Positions 38,172-49,593 of a stretch of DNA of 64,000 nt are shown piece by piece. The position numbers and the translations under genes are program-made. The stretch comes from Myoxocephalus aenaeus (taxonomy: Eukaryota; Chordata; Actinopteri; Perciformes; Cottidae): assembly GCA_038501785.1 (NCBI GenBank), contig JBAMJR010000195.1:4930501-4994500 (forward strand), read 5' to 3'. The first letter of the stretch is position 1. Each line of letters starts with the position of its first letter. The notes under the pieces were generated by a model. That model was given only the letters and a program-made list of their open reading frames with translations, was not told the origin of the DNA and searched no databases.

Positions 38172-39569
38172 CTGAATTGTTATATGACTTGTTTTCACTG
38201 TTTCATTGCATTTTTATTTTTCTGAATACATTTGCGTAAAATGACGCACATATTTGACCTGATCTCAACATTTCAATGTCACGTGTAATTATGTGGTGAT
38301 CCATCGAATCAAAGAGACATTCGCTGTATCGCATCTGCTGACGTCCCATAACTGGATACGTATGTACGTTCTGTTTAAATCAAACAACAGGATTATTATC
38401 ATATTTTTTTTTCATTCTACCTTTTCACTCCCGAGCAACGCATAGCGCCAGCGGGCTCCTTCCAGGTCACTCATCAAGTCAGCAGGATTAATGGAGCCTG
38501 AGCACTGTGGTGCGTCTGGGGGGGAAACGGTGAGCAAAGTGCAGGCGTGTAATTCTGCTGCCCCTCAGTGGTCTCTTCCAGCACTTTGGAGGATGCAGCG
38601 CTTTTAGGAGGGAAAGAAAAGCCCAGCATCCACCAGTGCTTTATTTTTCATCAGCAGTATCACATGGAGAGCATCAATATTAGCTGAGGCTCAGCGTGTT
38701 CAACGGCTGCGATGACGCGCAAACAAGGCTGTGCTGAAAAGGGCCTTTTAGAGCCGTACAATAGCCGGGACGCACACGAGAAGTACTAAGTGTTGTGTGT
38801 TAAGTGTTGCCTTTGACGCGTTTATCACCGTGCGATTAGTCCTGCTTTTACTCGTGATGGAAAAAATGTCATTTCGGATGCCAGAAACTAAAATCTTCAT
38901 TTTCTAAAGGTGAACCGCATAAACCACTGAAAATGTAGAAATAATTTCTGCTCCCAAAACCACACTTTTTTTTCCTGTTTCCTAAAGATTAAAATCACAT
39001 CTAATAATTCCCTAACGTAACTGAAATATAGTGTATATCTTAAATGGGCAACCATAGACCTAGCTATGTATAAAAAGAATGATGTAATGAGTAGATTTGT
39101 TGCTTTTGATATACACTACGATTGTTAAACATAGAGTTACTGCTACATTGATATTCTTGGATCAGGATTTTTAATGTGGGTGCTTGTCAGGTGAGACCAA
39201 CAGTCCGACAGCGTCATCACTCACTCAGACGAGGTGATCTATAATTCTGACTGAGATCAATACTGTTCCCAGCTCTTGTTTTTGTGTCAGAGCCGAGGCA
39301 CGAGAAGTTTAGGTCACGCTGCAGTCCTTGTGTTCGTGTAATGAGTAGAAAATAATCCCTCCGACAATCTGGACTATTTCACTTTCACAGGGGCTGCTTT
39401 TTATTTTTAAGATATGTGCATCCATGACAATCAAACACCATGATACATAAACGATGCAATACGGCACGTGTAGAAACATATCAACAAATGTTATTCATGT
39501 CCAGTGTTTCCAAATTTGAAACTTTGTAATTTTATCATATGCTATATTTTGTCATTGACATACAGCAGA

Positions 39570-39900
39570 TCTAAAAATGAGTTTGTCCAGATTCCCGGTC
39601 TCTGTAATTAGGAGACAAATTCATCAAACAGTTGATGCTCGCGCTTGTCTGTGTTTTTAACTTGCAGGCCTAACTGGTTGACCTTTGCAGTCCACCTGCC
39701 TTTAATCAAGTGCTAATTAAAAGTGCCATTACGATCAGAGAGCTCGACACTCGCCGGCCCTTAAAAAGAAGGATTTAGGTCTTAGGTGGAACACTGCAAG
39801 ACAAGCAGCAGTCATTATGGGAGCTAAATGTCAGCTCGCAGCAAAGGAAAGGAAGCTGTTAATCATCGGCGGAATCAAGCATGTGCTTTAAAGTTAAAAT
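39570..39900. other. Candidate conserved noncoding segment downstream of msi2
   Basis: Complex sequence with TCTGTAATTAGGAGAC, TCAAGTGCTAATTAAAAGTG and similar TAATTA cores, without tandem repeats or coding frame. A regulatory role is inferred only. Confidence 0.35.
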
Positions 39901-40296
39901 GTCAAAAGTAATATTTGAGCAGCTATGAAACTAATATAATTACCTGTGTTCATCTATACATGATCTCCATCAGAAACTATAATACCACAAATGCACAGTT
40001 GTCTTATTAAGTGACCTATTTATCTCATACAACTTCCTATATTGTTTACTTCCATTAATTTTACATTTACGATGAATGATTTTAAACCCCACCAAAAACA
40101 AAAAAATGAAGGTGTTCCCCAACTTTCTACCACGCAAACGTTGCCAAACGTGCTTGCAGCGTGTCACCAGCTCATCTGATGGCCTCCCCTCGTACCAGGG
40201 GCTCTGTGTAAATCCCCCGTGGGCCGGCGCTAACGGGCTGAATGTGACAGCGCCTGGCAAACGCAAACAAGCCCCCGTTTGCAGGAATGCTACCGC

Positions 40297-40341
40297 GAGG
40301 AGGAGGAGGAGGAGGAGGAGGAGGAGGAGGAGGAGGAGGAT
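40297..40341. repeat. (AGG)n trinucleotide microsatellite
   Basis: About 15 AGG units. The frames through it read poly-Glu, poly-Arg or, on the other strand, poly-Pro; all are artefacts of the repeat rather than genes. The purine-only strand could form a G-rich structure. Confidence 0.95.
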
Positions 40342-40449
40342 GATGCTGCAACAACAACGCCCGGGCCGCCGTGGAGGTGTGATGAAGAACAGGTAGTTCA
40401 AGAGGCGGTCGGCTGCCTGCGAAGCAGAAGGAGGAGAGCTGAAGAATAC

Positions 40450-41100
40450 CTGTCTGCCATGCATATTCATGTGGCGATGTGGTGCTGCAGGAGACTCACA
40501 ACCCCAATCCTCCAGCCTGAGAGGACACCTCGGGGCCCCTCAGCATTTATTAACGGTAATTAAGAGCTAGTCTGAGATGCTGGCATGTGTAATTGCCAAT
40601 TAGGGCTAGGTTAGCTATAGATGAAAATGACAGGTATTTATATAATACATCAGCCTAAATAATCAAGCTGTGTTTATACCTTGAAAATGAATGAACGGTT
40701 AGGAGGCATCCAGCATCCTGGTATTGTAGGAATTCAAGTGCAATAATGAGCAATGTTCAATGGATATGCATTTAATTGTATGTGCATCGCTAAATTATCT
40801 CCCTGCACAGCCATGTAATGGTTGCTCCTCTTTTGAAGCGGAACATTTTTTTGACAGAGCTGTGTAATAGAGTCAATAGTTGATGGGAAGACTGCTGTGG
40901 ATGGGGAGATGAGGCACTCAGGTGGCTGTTTCCTCCCAGACTCCAGGCCTAATGTAGCCTTTGGCATGGAAATTGACGTGACATTGATGGGCACTCTCCC
41001 GCCAGCAGAGAGTCATGCGCCTGCACAGCCTTCCAATTCACTAATAATTGCTGATTAAAAACTAGTTAAGAGTCCATGAAAACCCAAATGTGCATTAACC
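40450..41100. other. Candidate conserved noncoding segment
   Basis: About 650 bp of non-repetitive sequence. TAACGGTAATTAAGAGC (40551-40567) and GTAATTGCCAATTAGGGC (40590-40607) give several homeodomain-type cores in close spacing. No exon is visible. Enhancer identity is a guess from motif density. Confidence 0.4.
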
Positions 41101-43206
41101 AAATGACCTTCAGGGAATGGCAAATAGTCTGCGGCAAAGAACGCGGGCGGCTTCACATGTGAAACGGGTCCCTGGATTGTTTTTGAGAGTGTGGAGATAA
41201 GAGACAAACGGGAGCGTGCTGAGCGAGACTATTGAGTTCCTCAGAAGAACGAGTTTTATTGTGTCCTAATCCTCACAGAAATTGTCCTTGAGCTCATGCG
41301 AGCTCTTCCTTACGTACGAGTAGTCTATCAATCTGACTAACACATTAAGATAATCCTTAACATGGAAACGCAATCCAATAGATAACTACAATTGCGTAGT
41401 ATGTCATAAAAAGCTTCAAAGTAGTATTTGTTTTGTCATATTGTAGCCTGTTGATGTATTGCAGTTCAAATACTTCAGCTGATGATGGCGTTGCTAAATT
41501 AAAATTAGATTTAAATGACCAGTATTTACATATTTTAGAATTGCTTATTAAAAAAGGGATGAGATAACCGTAATACCATTAGTTTGATGTGTTTCATTAT
41601 TCTCTTAATATACATTGTGCTGAATATGATTCAATGTGAGGTTTTAGTTTATTCTATTCTTATGTATCTAGTTTATTCTATATGTTGTCCCTCACAAGTT
41701 TATTATCATGGCAATGGGATTTAAAATACATGCGACTCGCTTCCTGAAGAAACACACACAACTGTGTCCCTCTTTTCTCTCATATTATCCACCAGATGAG
41801 GCATTACATGCTGCTTACAAAGGCCATCGGTTTTGGCCCACATCACAGAGGATGCAGCTGTCTGTTCATTGTTCATCATCATTGTCTTCATGGATCCGAT
41901 GCTCCAGAATCAATAGCTGCCTTAGAGCAAACTGGTGAGCAACAGACTGTAGAAGCAGGTAAGAGTGTCAATTATTACTGGAGGACAGAGCCAAAATACA
42001 AAGTGAATGCCGGGGGGGTATGGGGACTGTGATGGTGTTGATGGGATCATTACCGATGGATTAATGACTACTAGGCTGGGTGCTGCAACTTTTACTTATA
42101 AAGCTCGCTTTGAGAAAACGATACACCTTCAAGCCCAGTGACTTCTCAGCTCCCTGTGCTGTGGCATCCCAAAACTAGTATGACAGCAATTAGATACATG
42201 AGAGATGAGCGTGTAGGTAGAAATACTCTATTTATTGCCGACAGGTCAAGAGGCCCGGTAAGTCTGGTATTGTTTTAGTAGAACAGATACAGAGTAACAC
42301 ATTCTGGCGTAACACTTCAAAATGGCTCCCATTATAAAACATCCCCAATACACTTACTTCCATGTCTAAATGGCACAGATCTCCACTCGAAATAAAGGCC
42401 TGCAGTTAATTAATAGCCACAAAAACAGTATTATTTGCAGTGTTGTTTGAGGAGATGAGTTCAACAGCTTTCATACTGTATTTGTAGGATTTGGGATGAA
42501 TTCAGAACCCAAGTTCAGAAAATGGCTTCAAACGAGCCTGAATATTTAGTTTGACGCCTGTGATGCGAGGTAACCGCCGCATCAAAGCGCTGCGTAATCC
42601 AGTTGTGATAAGGTATCATCATTTCCGTTATGATACAAACATTACCCTGCTTAAGCCCAGAAAATCAGTTTCCCTGCCTCTAAAGTCAGTGCGAACACGA
42701 GCGAGAGCTGGAACCCCACGTACGAAAAGAGACGAGTGTTTTCATCGGGTCACACTTCCACACAGAGGGTTTTTTAATCGGGTAAAAGGGGATTTGTATG
42801 AAATCTCAAGTCGATTTACGCAACATCTGCTTTCAAAAGCAAGGTTAAGCTCAAGGTCATTGTTACGTCTCAACAGGAAAATGTGATAAGCAGCACAGCG
42901 ATGCAGTAACGCATCAAGTGCATGATACACACAGATGGATTAAGTAAAGACAGCAGCCGTAAACTGCATAGTAGTAAATTACATTGCACTATCCTTAAAA
43001 GAGCTATTACAGCAGAAATGCATCCAAAATATTGCAGCGAAACAATTGGATTGACTGTAGTTACAGCTTAATGGCAGTGTGAAGGTACGGTGATACAGTT
43101 TATGGTTTTTTTTTAAGTATCTTTTTCTTTGTGGATGGGAAGAGCAATACTGTAGGTAACTCTAAGTCATATCTTCAAGCTTTTGCCTTTTTAATGTTTT
43201 TTTCAC

Positions 43207-43208
<2 letters not shown>

Positions 43209-43240
<32 letters not shown>
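43209..43240. repeat. (GT)n microsatellite
   Basis: Sixteen GT units in intergenic DNA. Confidence 0.95.
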
Positions 43241-43242
<2 letters not shown>

Positions 43243-44349
43243 AGACAACACATACTCTTATCAATCTCTGCACAATAACAGAAAACAATTTGCTAATGTT
43301 TTGAAAATAGCTTTCCCTTCCCCTGCTCCAGCATTGTGAGATGTATGCACAATTTCATAAACACAATCAGTGCGCTGAATGGCGGCACTGATATTCTGAA
43401 AAAAAGAAAAGAAATCTCATTATTGTTCCTGAGCTATGGAAAAGCAGTCAATGGCCCATATCACACAAAATGCCCACTCCTCCTCCTCCTCGTCCTCCTC
43501 GTCCCCCCCACAGCAGCCCATCATCACACAAAGCTTAATTCCACCTAGCAGCAAACAATATGCAGCAGTTTATTGGGAGAATATTACTGATGACCCAAAA
43601 GAAACCATCAGCAGGCCGGCTGCACTTGCGTTCACAGTCTTCAGATGACACCGGTGGCCCTGCCGTTGAGATCACCGGGACCGCTGTCATCGTGTACTTA
43701 TTTTATAAATATATATTTCAGCTGCCATACCGTCATCATAGCCGGACTGTGTCCTGTCTGATTTCAATAATCGAAATCTGGATCTCTTTAGTGAGGAGCT
43801 AAAGCCCCAACGTGACCTGTGTCACAGTGTCTCCCTGCGTATATAGATTTCCCGTCTTTTGTGACTCACTCCATCTTGTCCTCTCTCATGAACAAGTGTC
43901 AAGAGAAGTGGCCACGGAGGAGTGCAAGTAAACAGGAAATGAAGGATGGGCCTCGTGGGATTACATGCATAGAGATGGAGTCTGTGACCAGGCAGACGCG
44001 CAGCGGGTACACACTGTTTGTTTCTGAGCGCTGAGCCTCAATATATACAGACGGCGGCGGTGATGGATGATTACGGTCCAGTGCACAGCCAGAGGATTTC
44101 AATGAGCGTATATATTAGGGCATATGCATCAAGCCTTCGTTTTAGAGGGTTTGTGGTTTGTCCAAAGCTGATGTGTCATCATGTTTCTTCCAGCACTGGA
44201 GTTTAGAAGTTGACCTGCAACTTATTTAGTCCAAGACATCATCACATCGATCTTTAAAATGTCTTAAAAACAATACTATTTACAAAACATTAGTCCGAAT
44301 AACACAGACGGAAAGAATGTTAATACAGATTATAATCAGGCTCAGCTCA

Positions 44350-44660
44350 CTCTATGAAATGTGTCAAAATCACTGGATGGATCGCCATAAAACGTTGTAT
44401 GTAGTTAGAAGATCAAGTATTGTGACCTTTAGACCTTTAGTGCCCAATATTTCCCTAGAAACTAATGATTGTTCCTTCGTCATCAGCTGTGTCCTTTTCT
44501 AATTAGCGAACGTGAGCATGCTAACCGGCTACACTAAGATGGCGGAACTTGTTAGCATGTTTCCCTGCTAGCGTTAGCATTTAGCTCAGAGCATCACTGT
44601 GACTGTAGCGAAATAGCCTCTCGGAGCTGCTAGCGAGGCAGTGGACTCTTTTATCTTGTT
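44350..44660 (+). repeat. Dispersed teleost repeat with GTTAGCATTTAGCTC core
   Basis: The order CACTGGATGGATCGCCATAA, then GAACGTGAGCATGCTAACC, CTAAGATGGCGGAAC and AGCGTTAGCATTTAGCTCAG matches a very abundant teleost dispersed repeat I recognise from its TTAGCATG-rich 3' half. The copy is diverged and has no coding frame. I cannot name its family with certainty. Confidence 0.65.
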
Positions 44661-45287
44661 CAAAATGAGTTCACAAAGCTAATCTGCTACCTGGAGAATG
44701 TATTTATACTGAAGGTGACACCTCAGTTTGTATTATCCTCTGAAATCAGTGCAGAGGTCGGCCAGAGGGACACTCTTTGTCGCGCATGAAACTCACCGCT
44801 GGGAAGTGATCTATTACCCCTTTATTCCTAAAATAATATTCTATATGCGTCTCTGCAGCTCAACCGTACCTTATTGAAATATATGGGGGCAGCCGCCCCA
44901 TGAAAGCATCTTGAGCCCTTGTACCTTCCTGCACTCACACGCGCTCGCCAAGCACACAGCAAAGGTAAATGAAAGTGTGCGAGGGTTCAGTTTTTTAGGG
45001 CTCCGGGTGAACACTGGGACGGGGCCTGGAGTATTTATTCTTTGAACCGTGATGTTCATCAGATCAGTGGCTAACTCCGACAAGTACTTCAGTCTGACAT
45101 TTGATGATGTCAGGTTTATGGCGATCATCACAGATCACTAAATGTCAGGGACTGTCTGGTCGGAGCTGATATATTCATCCCAGGAAGCAGGAGATGCGCT
45201 CGGTTGATACATTGCCTCTGGTTTCTGTCCTTGTCGAGAATGAAAAGCATGTGCGGACCCATCAAAATGTGTGAGCGCTTTCAATAG

Positions 45288-45415
45288 AACAATTCAATTC
45301 AATTCAATTCAGTTTATTTTATATAGCCCAACATCACAAATACAAGTTTGCCTCGGAGGGCTTTACAATCTGTACACATAACATCCCTGTCCCGGGACCT
45401 CACAGGGAACAACTG
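45288..45415 (+). repeat. Percomorph dispersed repeat with AATTC head
   Basis: Starts with four AATTC units (45291-45310), then AGTTTATTTTATATAGCCCA, AACATCACAAATACAAG, TTGCCTCGGAGGGCTTTACA and ATCTGTACACATAACATCCC. This series is highly repeated in percomorph fishes, which helps place the organism. It is a fragment; the autonomous partner is not identified here. Confidence 0.7.
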
Positions 45416-46055
45416 TTCTAGAGAACACTTGTTGACCTGGATGTCATATATCACGTTTTCTCAGCTGTGACTTACGAACCAAGAGCAGTAGAGGAATAGG
45501 ACCGCGTATTATTGCTTCAGCGTTGCACAAATGTTAGGCCTGATTAATAAATGCACAATTACACACGGCTTTCAGGGAAACCTGCCGTTCACTTCACATC
45601 TGACATGCTGTTGCACAGAGCAGAAACATTTTTAAAAGCTCCAATCATGCAGAATGCAAATGAAACCCTTCATCCTGTTCGTCCAAAATAAGTATTTGTT
45701 TGAATTTATTTGACGTTAACACTTGATTTCAACTATTATGCATTTGAGTTTGTACCTCATCTTGTCACATAATTACTTGTAAATAGAAAATGTCTCCTTC
45801 ATTATTAAGCATCAGTTTAGGATAGTTGCTTAGATGTTTTTTGTTTTAACTGTGCAAGTTGCTTTAGTTTTGTCCATGATGAAAACATGGCCATGGCTGA
45901 AAAGCAACTAAGTAGGCTACATTTGCAACTACTGCACTGAAGTATCATTTTGAGGTATTTTATTTATGTATTTCCACTTGGTGTTACTTTAAACTGTATA
46001 CTTATACGGCCAAAAATATATCAATATATCTTGTGACCCTCTGGAGGAGGCCTAG

Positions 46056-46079
46056 TCGGTAGTTTGGTTAAACTACCGA
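46056..46079. repeat. Perfect 10-bp-stem hairpin at the LINE 5' junction
   Basis: TCGGTAGTTT (46056-46065) and AAACTACCGA (46070-46079) are exact reverse complements with a GGTT loop. The hairpin ends at the point where LINE-like coding sequence begins. Confidence 0.85.
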
Positions 46080-47766
46080 ACTTGCCACGTGCCAGCCTGC
46101 TTCAAGGCCTCCACCATCATCCCCGTCCCCAAGAAACCCAGGATCACAGGACTCAATGACTACAGGCCCGTCGCCCTGACCTCTGTGGTCATGAAGTCTT
46201 TTGAGCACCTGGTCCTGTCCCACCTCAAAACCCTGACTGACCCACTCCTGGACCCTCTGCAGTTCGCCTACAGGGCCAACAGGTCTGTAGACGATGCTGT
46301 CAACATGGCCCTCCACTACATCCTCCAGCATCTGGACTCCCCAGGAACCTACGCCAGGATCCTGTTCGTGGACTTCAGCTCTGCTTTCAACACCATCATA
46401 CCGTCTCTGCTGCAGGACAAGCTCTCCCAGCTGCACGTGCCCGACTCCACCTGCAGGTGGATCACAGACTTCCTGACTGACAGGAAGCAGCACGTGAGGC
46501 TGGGGAAACACGTCTCAGGCTCTCGGACCACCAGCACCGGTTCCCCCCAAGGCTGCGTTCTTTCCCCTCTGCTCTTCTCGCTGTACACTAACAGCTGCAC
46601 CTCCAGTCACCAGTCCGTCAAGCTCCTGAAGTTCACGGATGACACCACCCTCATTGTACTCATCTCTGGTGGGGACGAGTCCGACTACAGGTGGGAGACT
46701 GACCACCTGGTGACCTGGTGCAGCCAGAACAACCTGGAGCTCAACGCTCTGAAGACAGTGGAGATGGTTGTGGACTTCAGGAAGAACGCAGCCCCACCCG
46801 CCCCTCTCATCCTGTGTGACTCCCCCGTCGACGTTGTGGAGTCCTTCCGCTTCCTGGGCTCCATCATTTCCCAGGACCTCAAGTGGGAGCTGAACATCAG
46901 CTGCATCGCCAAGAAGGCCCAGCAGAGGATGTTCTTCCTGAGGCAGCTGAAGAAGTTCAACCTGCCGATGAAAATGATGGTGCACTTCTACACTGCCATC
47001 GTTGAGTCCATCCTCTGCTCCTCCATCACCGTCTGGCACACCGCAGCCACTGCCAAGGACAAGGCCAGGCTGCAGCGCATCATCCGCTCTGCTGAGAGGG
47101 TGATTGGCTGTAATCTGCCATCCCTCCAGGACTTGTTTGCCTCCAGGACTCTGAGGCGAGCTAGGAAGATTGCAGCTGACCCCTCTCACCCTGGACACAA
47201 CCTGTTCGAGTCCCTCCCCTCTGGCAGGAGGCTGAGGTCCATCAGGACCAACACCTCACGCCACACAAACAGTTTCTTCCCGTCGGCAGTCGGGCTCATC
47301 AATGGGGCTCGGGTCCCCCACTGACTGACTCTGTCACCCCCAGTTATTTTTATTTTTTATTCTTATTTTCATTTTAATTTTTTATTTTTTATTCTTATTT
47401 TCATTTTTATTTTTCTCTTCTTTCTTTCTCCTTACCGGTCACTCCTCTGCACACTTCATATTTAAACACTCATGCCACTTAAAATACACTTTTAACTTTC
47501 GTCACTTTAACATACACTTTAACTTAAACACACATGTCACTTTAACGTACACTCACATTAACGTATCTGTTGTCTGAGCACTTTATCTTATCTTATCTTA
47601 CACTTATTTAATACCCATTGCACTGTTGTTGTCGTTGATTGTTGATTGTTGTTTGTCTCGTCTAACGTCCCATGTCCAATGTATGCACCTTCCGCCTCGA
47701 AAAATTCCTCGTTTGTGAAAGCATTCCTGGCAATAAACAGTTTCTGATTCTGATTCTGATTCTGAT
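46080..47766 (+). mobile_element. 5'-truncated L2/Maui-like non-LTR retrotransposon
   Basis: The element carries the reverse-transcriptase end of ORF2, then about 440 bp of 3' UTR with a tandemly duplicated T/A-rich segment (47343-47412), short ACTTTAAC-type repeats, TATCT repeats and a 3' tail of TTCTGA/GATTCT units (47743-47766) preceded by GGCAATAAACAG. This 3' structure is typical of the L2-clade LINEs abundant in teleosts (Maui/Rex-like). The endonuclease and N-terminal part are missing, so the copy arose by the usual incomplete reverse transcription and cannot move by itself. Its continuous frame suggests recent insertion. It lies in intergenic DNA between the two genes. Confidence 0.85.
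46089..47324 (+). CDS. Partial LINE ORF2: reverse transcriptase domain
   Basis: An uninterrupted frame of about 411 codons with no true ATG start; the reading frame simply enters at the truncation, with VPACFKASTIIPVPKKPRI near its beginning. Reverse-transcriptase signatures are in order: FVDFSSAFNTI (motif A, first catalytic Asp), GSPQGCVLSPLLFSLYTN (motif B) and FTDDTTLIV (motif C, two catalytic Asp). The motif C residue before DD is Thr; related elements as I know them usually have Ala (FADD). The C-terminal part SLQDLFASRTLRRARKI and PSGRRLRSIRTNTSRHTNSF is typical of L2-clade ends. The stop is TGA at 47322-47324. It would make enzyme only as part of the missing full ORF2. Confidence 0.85.
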   Translation: MPACFKASTIIPVPKKPRITGLNDYRPVALTSVVMKSFEHLVLSHLKTLTDPLLDPLQFAYRANRSVDDAVNMALHYILQHLDSPGTYARILFVDFSSAFNTIIPSLLQDKLSQLHVPDSTCRWITDFLTDRKQHVRLGKHVSGSRTTSTGSPQGCVLSPLLFSLYTNSCTSSHQSVKLLKFTDDTTLIVLISGGDESDYRWETDHLVTWCSQNNLELNALKTVEMVVDFRKNAAPPAPLILCDSPVDVVESFRFLGSIISQDLKWELNISCIAKKAQQRMFFLRQLKKFNLPMKMMVHFYTAIVESILCSSITVWHTAATAKDKARLQRIIRSAERVIGCNLPSLQDLFASRTLRRARKIAADPSHPGHNLFESLPSGRRLRSIRTNTSRHTNSFFPSAVGLINGARVPH

Positions 47767-49494
47767 ATGCTGCTATAACAGTCTAATGTAGTAATATAAC
47801 ACATATTTTTTACTTTGGATACTTTACATATTGTTGCTAACATGTGATTTTGAATAGAATACTTTTATTTTCAGTGTGGTATTGGTTTACTAAGGTAAAT
47901 AAATGCAACATAAACATAAGTTGTGCTGAATTGAGAATGAAAAACCTGTTTCACTGACATCGTCGCATTGAAATCAATCAGTCAATATACTAAAGAGATT
48001 AAATAGTGGAATGACAAGATTACGTGAAGTTAGTGTTTTTGTTTATATCAGTGAGACTTTGGATATTGGCGATGGAGTGGAAGTCCTGGCCTGATTCAGT
48101 GTTTTTTCCATTTCACTTCTGGTTGGGAAGGACATATTTTGCTCGTCACCTCTCCTATTTATTTTCCAACATGGTCACCCTGTGTTCGTCCTTTTTTGCA
48201 GGCAGTCCTGGAGTGAGAAGAAGCATCTCCGAAACACCTCGGCAAAGATCAAACCTTTTAGTGACCTTCCAGCACATCGGACAATTTCTCCGTGCACCGG
48301 TGCACTAACCATCAAACCCCATGTGGCCTCTGTGAAGTACAGAGTAATCAAGGTAAAATTGAGGGGGTGGCGGTAAACACTGGTTCAATTCCACGAAAAG
48401 AGTGCAGAGAAGAAAAAAAACGTGTGTGCTGTGTATGCATTTGTGGTGAAAATACGCCACCTGCTGTGCCTACATCCCACCTGCTGTGCCTACATCTCAC
48501 AGAGTCACTGCAATCAAACGACTCAAAGATATATAGGCGAACAAAAAAAAAAAGTTAAACATATCTAGGCTATACTACACATTTCACACGGGGTGACTAA
48601 AATGAGTTTCAGTGAAGACGGTCCTTAATATTGTCTAGTGATCGGATAAATATTAAACCATGTATGGCATTTATAATACAAATGTATTGAGAAATATCTA
48701 TTTGTTACAGGTCAAAATTAAGTCTAAAACGTAATATATTGATTTGTGCTGCAATTTAGAATACTACAGTAAAAAACTAATCTAAAAAAAACTTTTTAGA
48801 AACAGCATTTGTGAGACCTGACTGAAGCAGTTGTTAGACATCAGCTCATGAAATCAAAAGAGTATGAAAGCAGCATTTCTGTAGTTCTGTAGGGACTCAG
48901 TCAATGTGCACTAATCGTTTAGCCACAAGGGGGCGACTTTGAACAACCATCTGCTCATTGATGAGACAGCAGCTCTCCTAAAGCCAGAACTCTTTTTTTC
49001 AGGTTATTTTATACACTAATGAAACTTAATATTAATATTGTATTCCATTTATGCCAATAAATCCCCCTAAGACAGACGCAAAGCAAGGCAGGCGACCCGG
49101 AAGTACGATTCTGTCCAAATAAAAGTGGAGGCAATAGAAGGATTGTAGGCAAGTAATATAGTTTAATCAAAGTCATTTTTATGTGCAGAGTTGTTGCTGT
49201 TAGCCCTCATGTATTTTTCCACCATATTGGGCTGTTTCTTGAGTGAATGCAGAGCAGAGTCTTTATGAGGAGACGGAGTAAAGGTACTATACGTGTATTT
49301 AAACCATACATTTAGTTATATTTACCTGTGTCTTTGATCTAGGTTATTGATACAGATGTATTTAATGCTGTTTATTTTCTCTGATATATAATGTTGATAT
49401 AAAATATAATGTAAAGAAAAAGAGAAGAGTTTGTTTTAATTGCCAACCTGTGGAGGTATTTCAATTACAGTATATGCACATATATATTTTATGC

Positions 49495-49512
49495 ATTGTC
49501 TCGACTAAGGGC

Positions 49513-49574
<62 letters not shown>

Positions 49575-49592
49575 GCCCTTAGTCGAGACAAT
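49495..49592. repeat. Perfect 98-nt palindrome with (TA)26 core
   Basis: The 23-nt left arm (49495-49517, ending GGGCGTGTA) is the exact reverse complement of the right arm (49570-49592, beginning TACACGCCC). Between them are 26 TA units, themselves self-complementary, so the whole block is one uninterrupted inverted repeat. It can extrude a cruciform or form a 49-bp hairpin. Confidence 0.95.
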
Positions 49593-49593
49593 C

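Larger units (their letters stand above)
1..38190 (+). other. msi2: msi2 (Musashi-2) transcription unit, 3' part only
   Basis: Gene-level entry. Musashi proteins carry two N-terminal RRMs that bind UAG-core motifs in mRNA 3' UTRs and control translation, mainly in stem and progenitor cells. Only the C-terminal tail exons are visible here; the RRM exons must lie before position 1. Assignment to Musashi-2 rather than Musashi-1 rests on the exon peptides AYGPVAAAAVAAARGSG, PGGFPGANSPGPVADLYG and NYISAASPQPGSGFG, which match the Musashi-2 tail as I know it; Musashi-1 differs at these places. The four coding exons have compatible phases and canonical splice sites. Introns are long (10.9, 3.9 and 4.2 kb in the window, plus at least 12 kb upstream), as expected for this gene. 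I cannot tell which teleost paralogue (a or b) this is. The far end is set by poly(A) signals near 38157-38171. Confidence 0.9.
32496..38190 (+). other. msi2: msi2 long 3' UTR exon
   Basis: It begins after a strong acceptor with a CAGCAG (NAGNAG) doublet, so splicing may start at 32496 or 32499. No coding frame is seen for 5.7 kb. The sequence is AU-rich with long A/T runs and an (AT)n tract, and includes a possible Musashi-type site with two UAG cores (TTAGTAGC near 33049-33056). Earlier AATAAA signals exist (near 33040), so shorter forms are possible. The distal end has three overlapping AATAAA motifs followed by GT/T-rich sequence. The exon is inferred from signals and from the long 3' UTR known for Musashi-2 mRNA; transcript evidence is absent. 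Confidence 0.6.
38191..45280. other. Intergenic DNA between msi2 and the LINE
   Basis: No coding exon is recognised in about 7 kb; the small open frames lack codon structure. It holds an (AGG)n array, a (GT)n array, a GTTAGCAT-type dispersed repeat and two stretches (39.56-39.9 and 40.45-41.1 kb) resembling conserved noncoding elements. Poly(A) signals of msi2 lie just before it. Confidence 0.6.

Noticed and set aside
40076..40563. Open frames including a 166-codon minus-strand frame and Glu/Arg-rich frames
   Set aside because: They depend on the (AGG)n array and have no homology I recognise; a conserved noncoding segment overlaps part of them.
46515..47198. 227-codon minus-strand frame opposite the LINE
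   Set aside because: It is the antisense shadow of the GC-rich reverse-transcriptase coding sequence.
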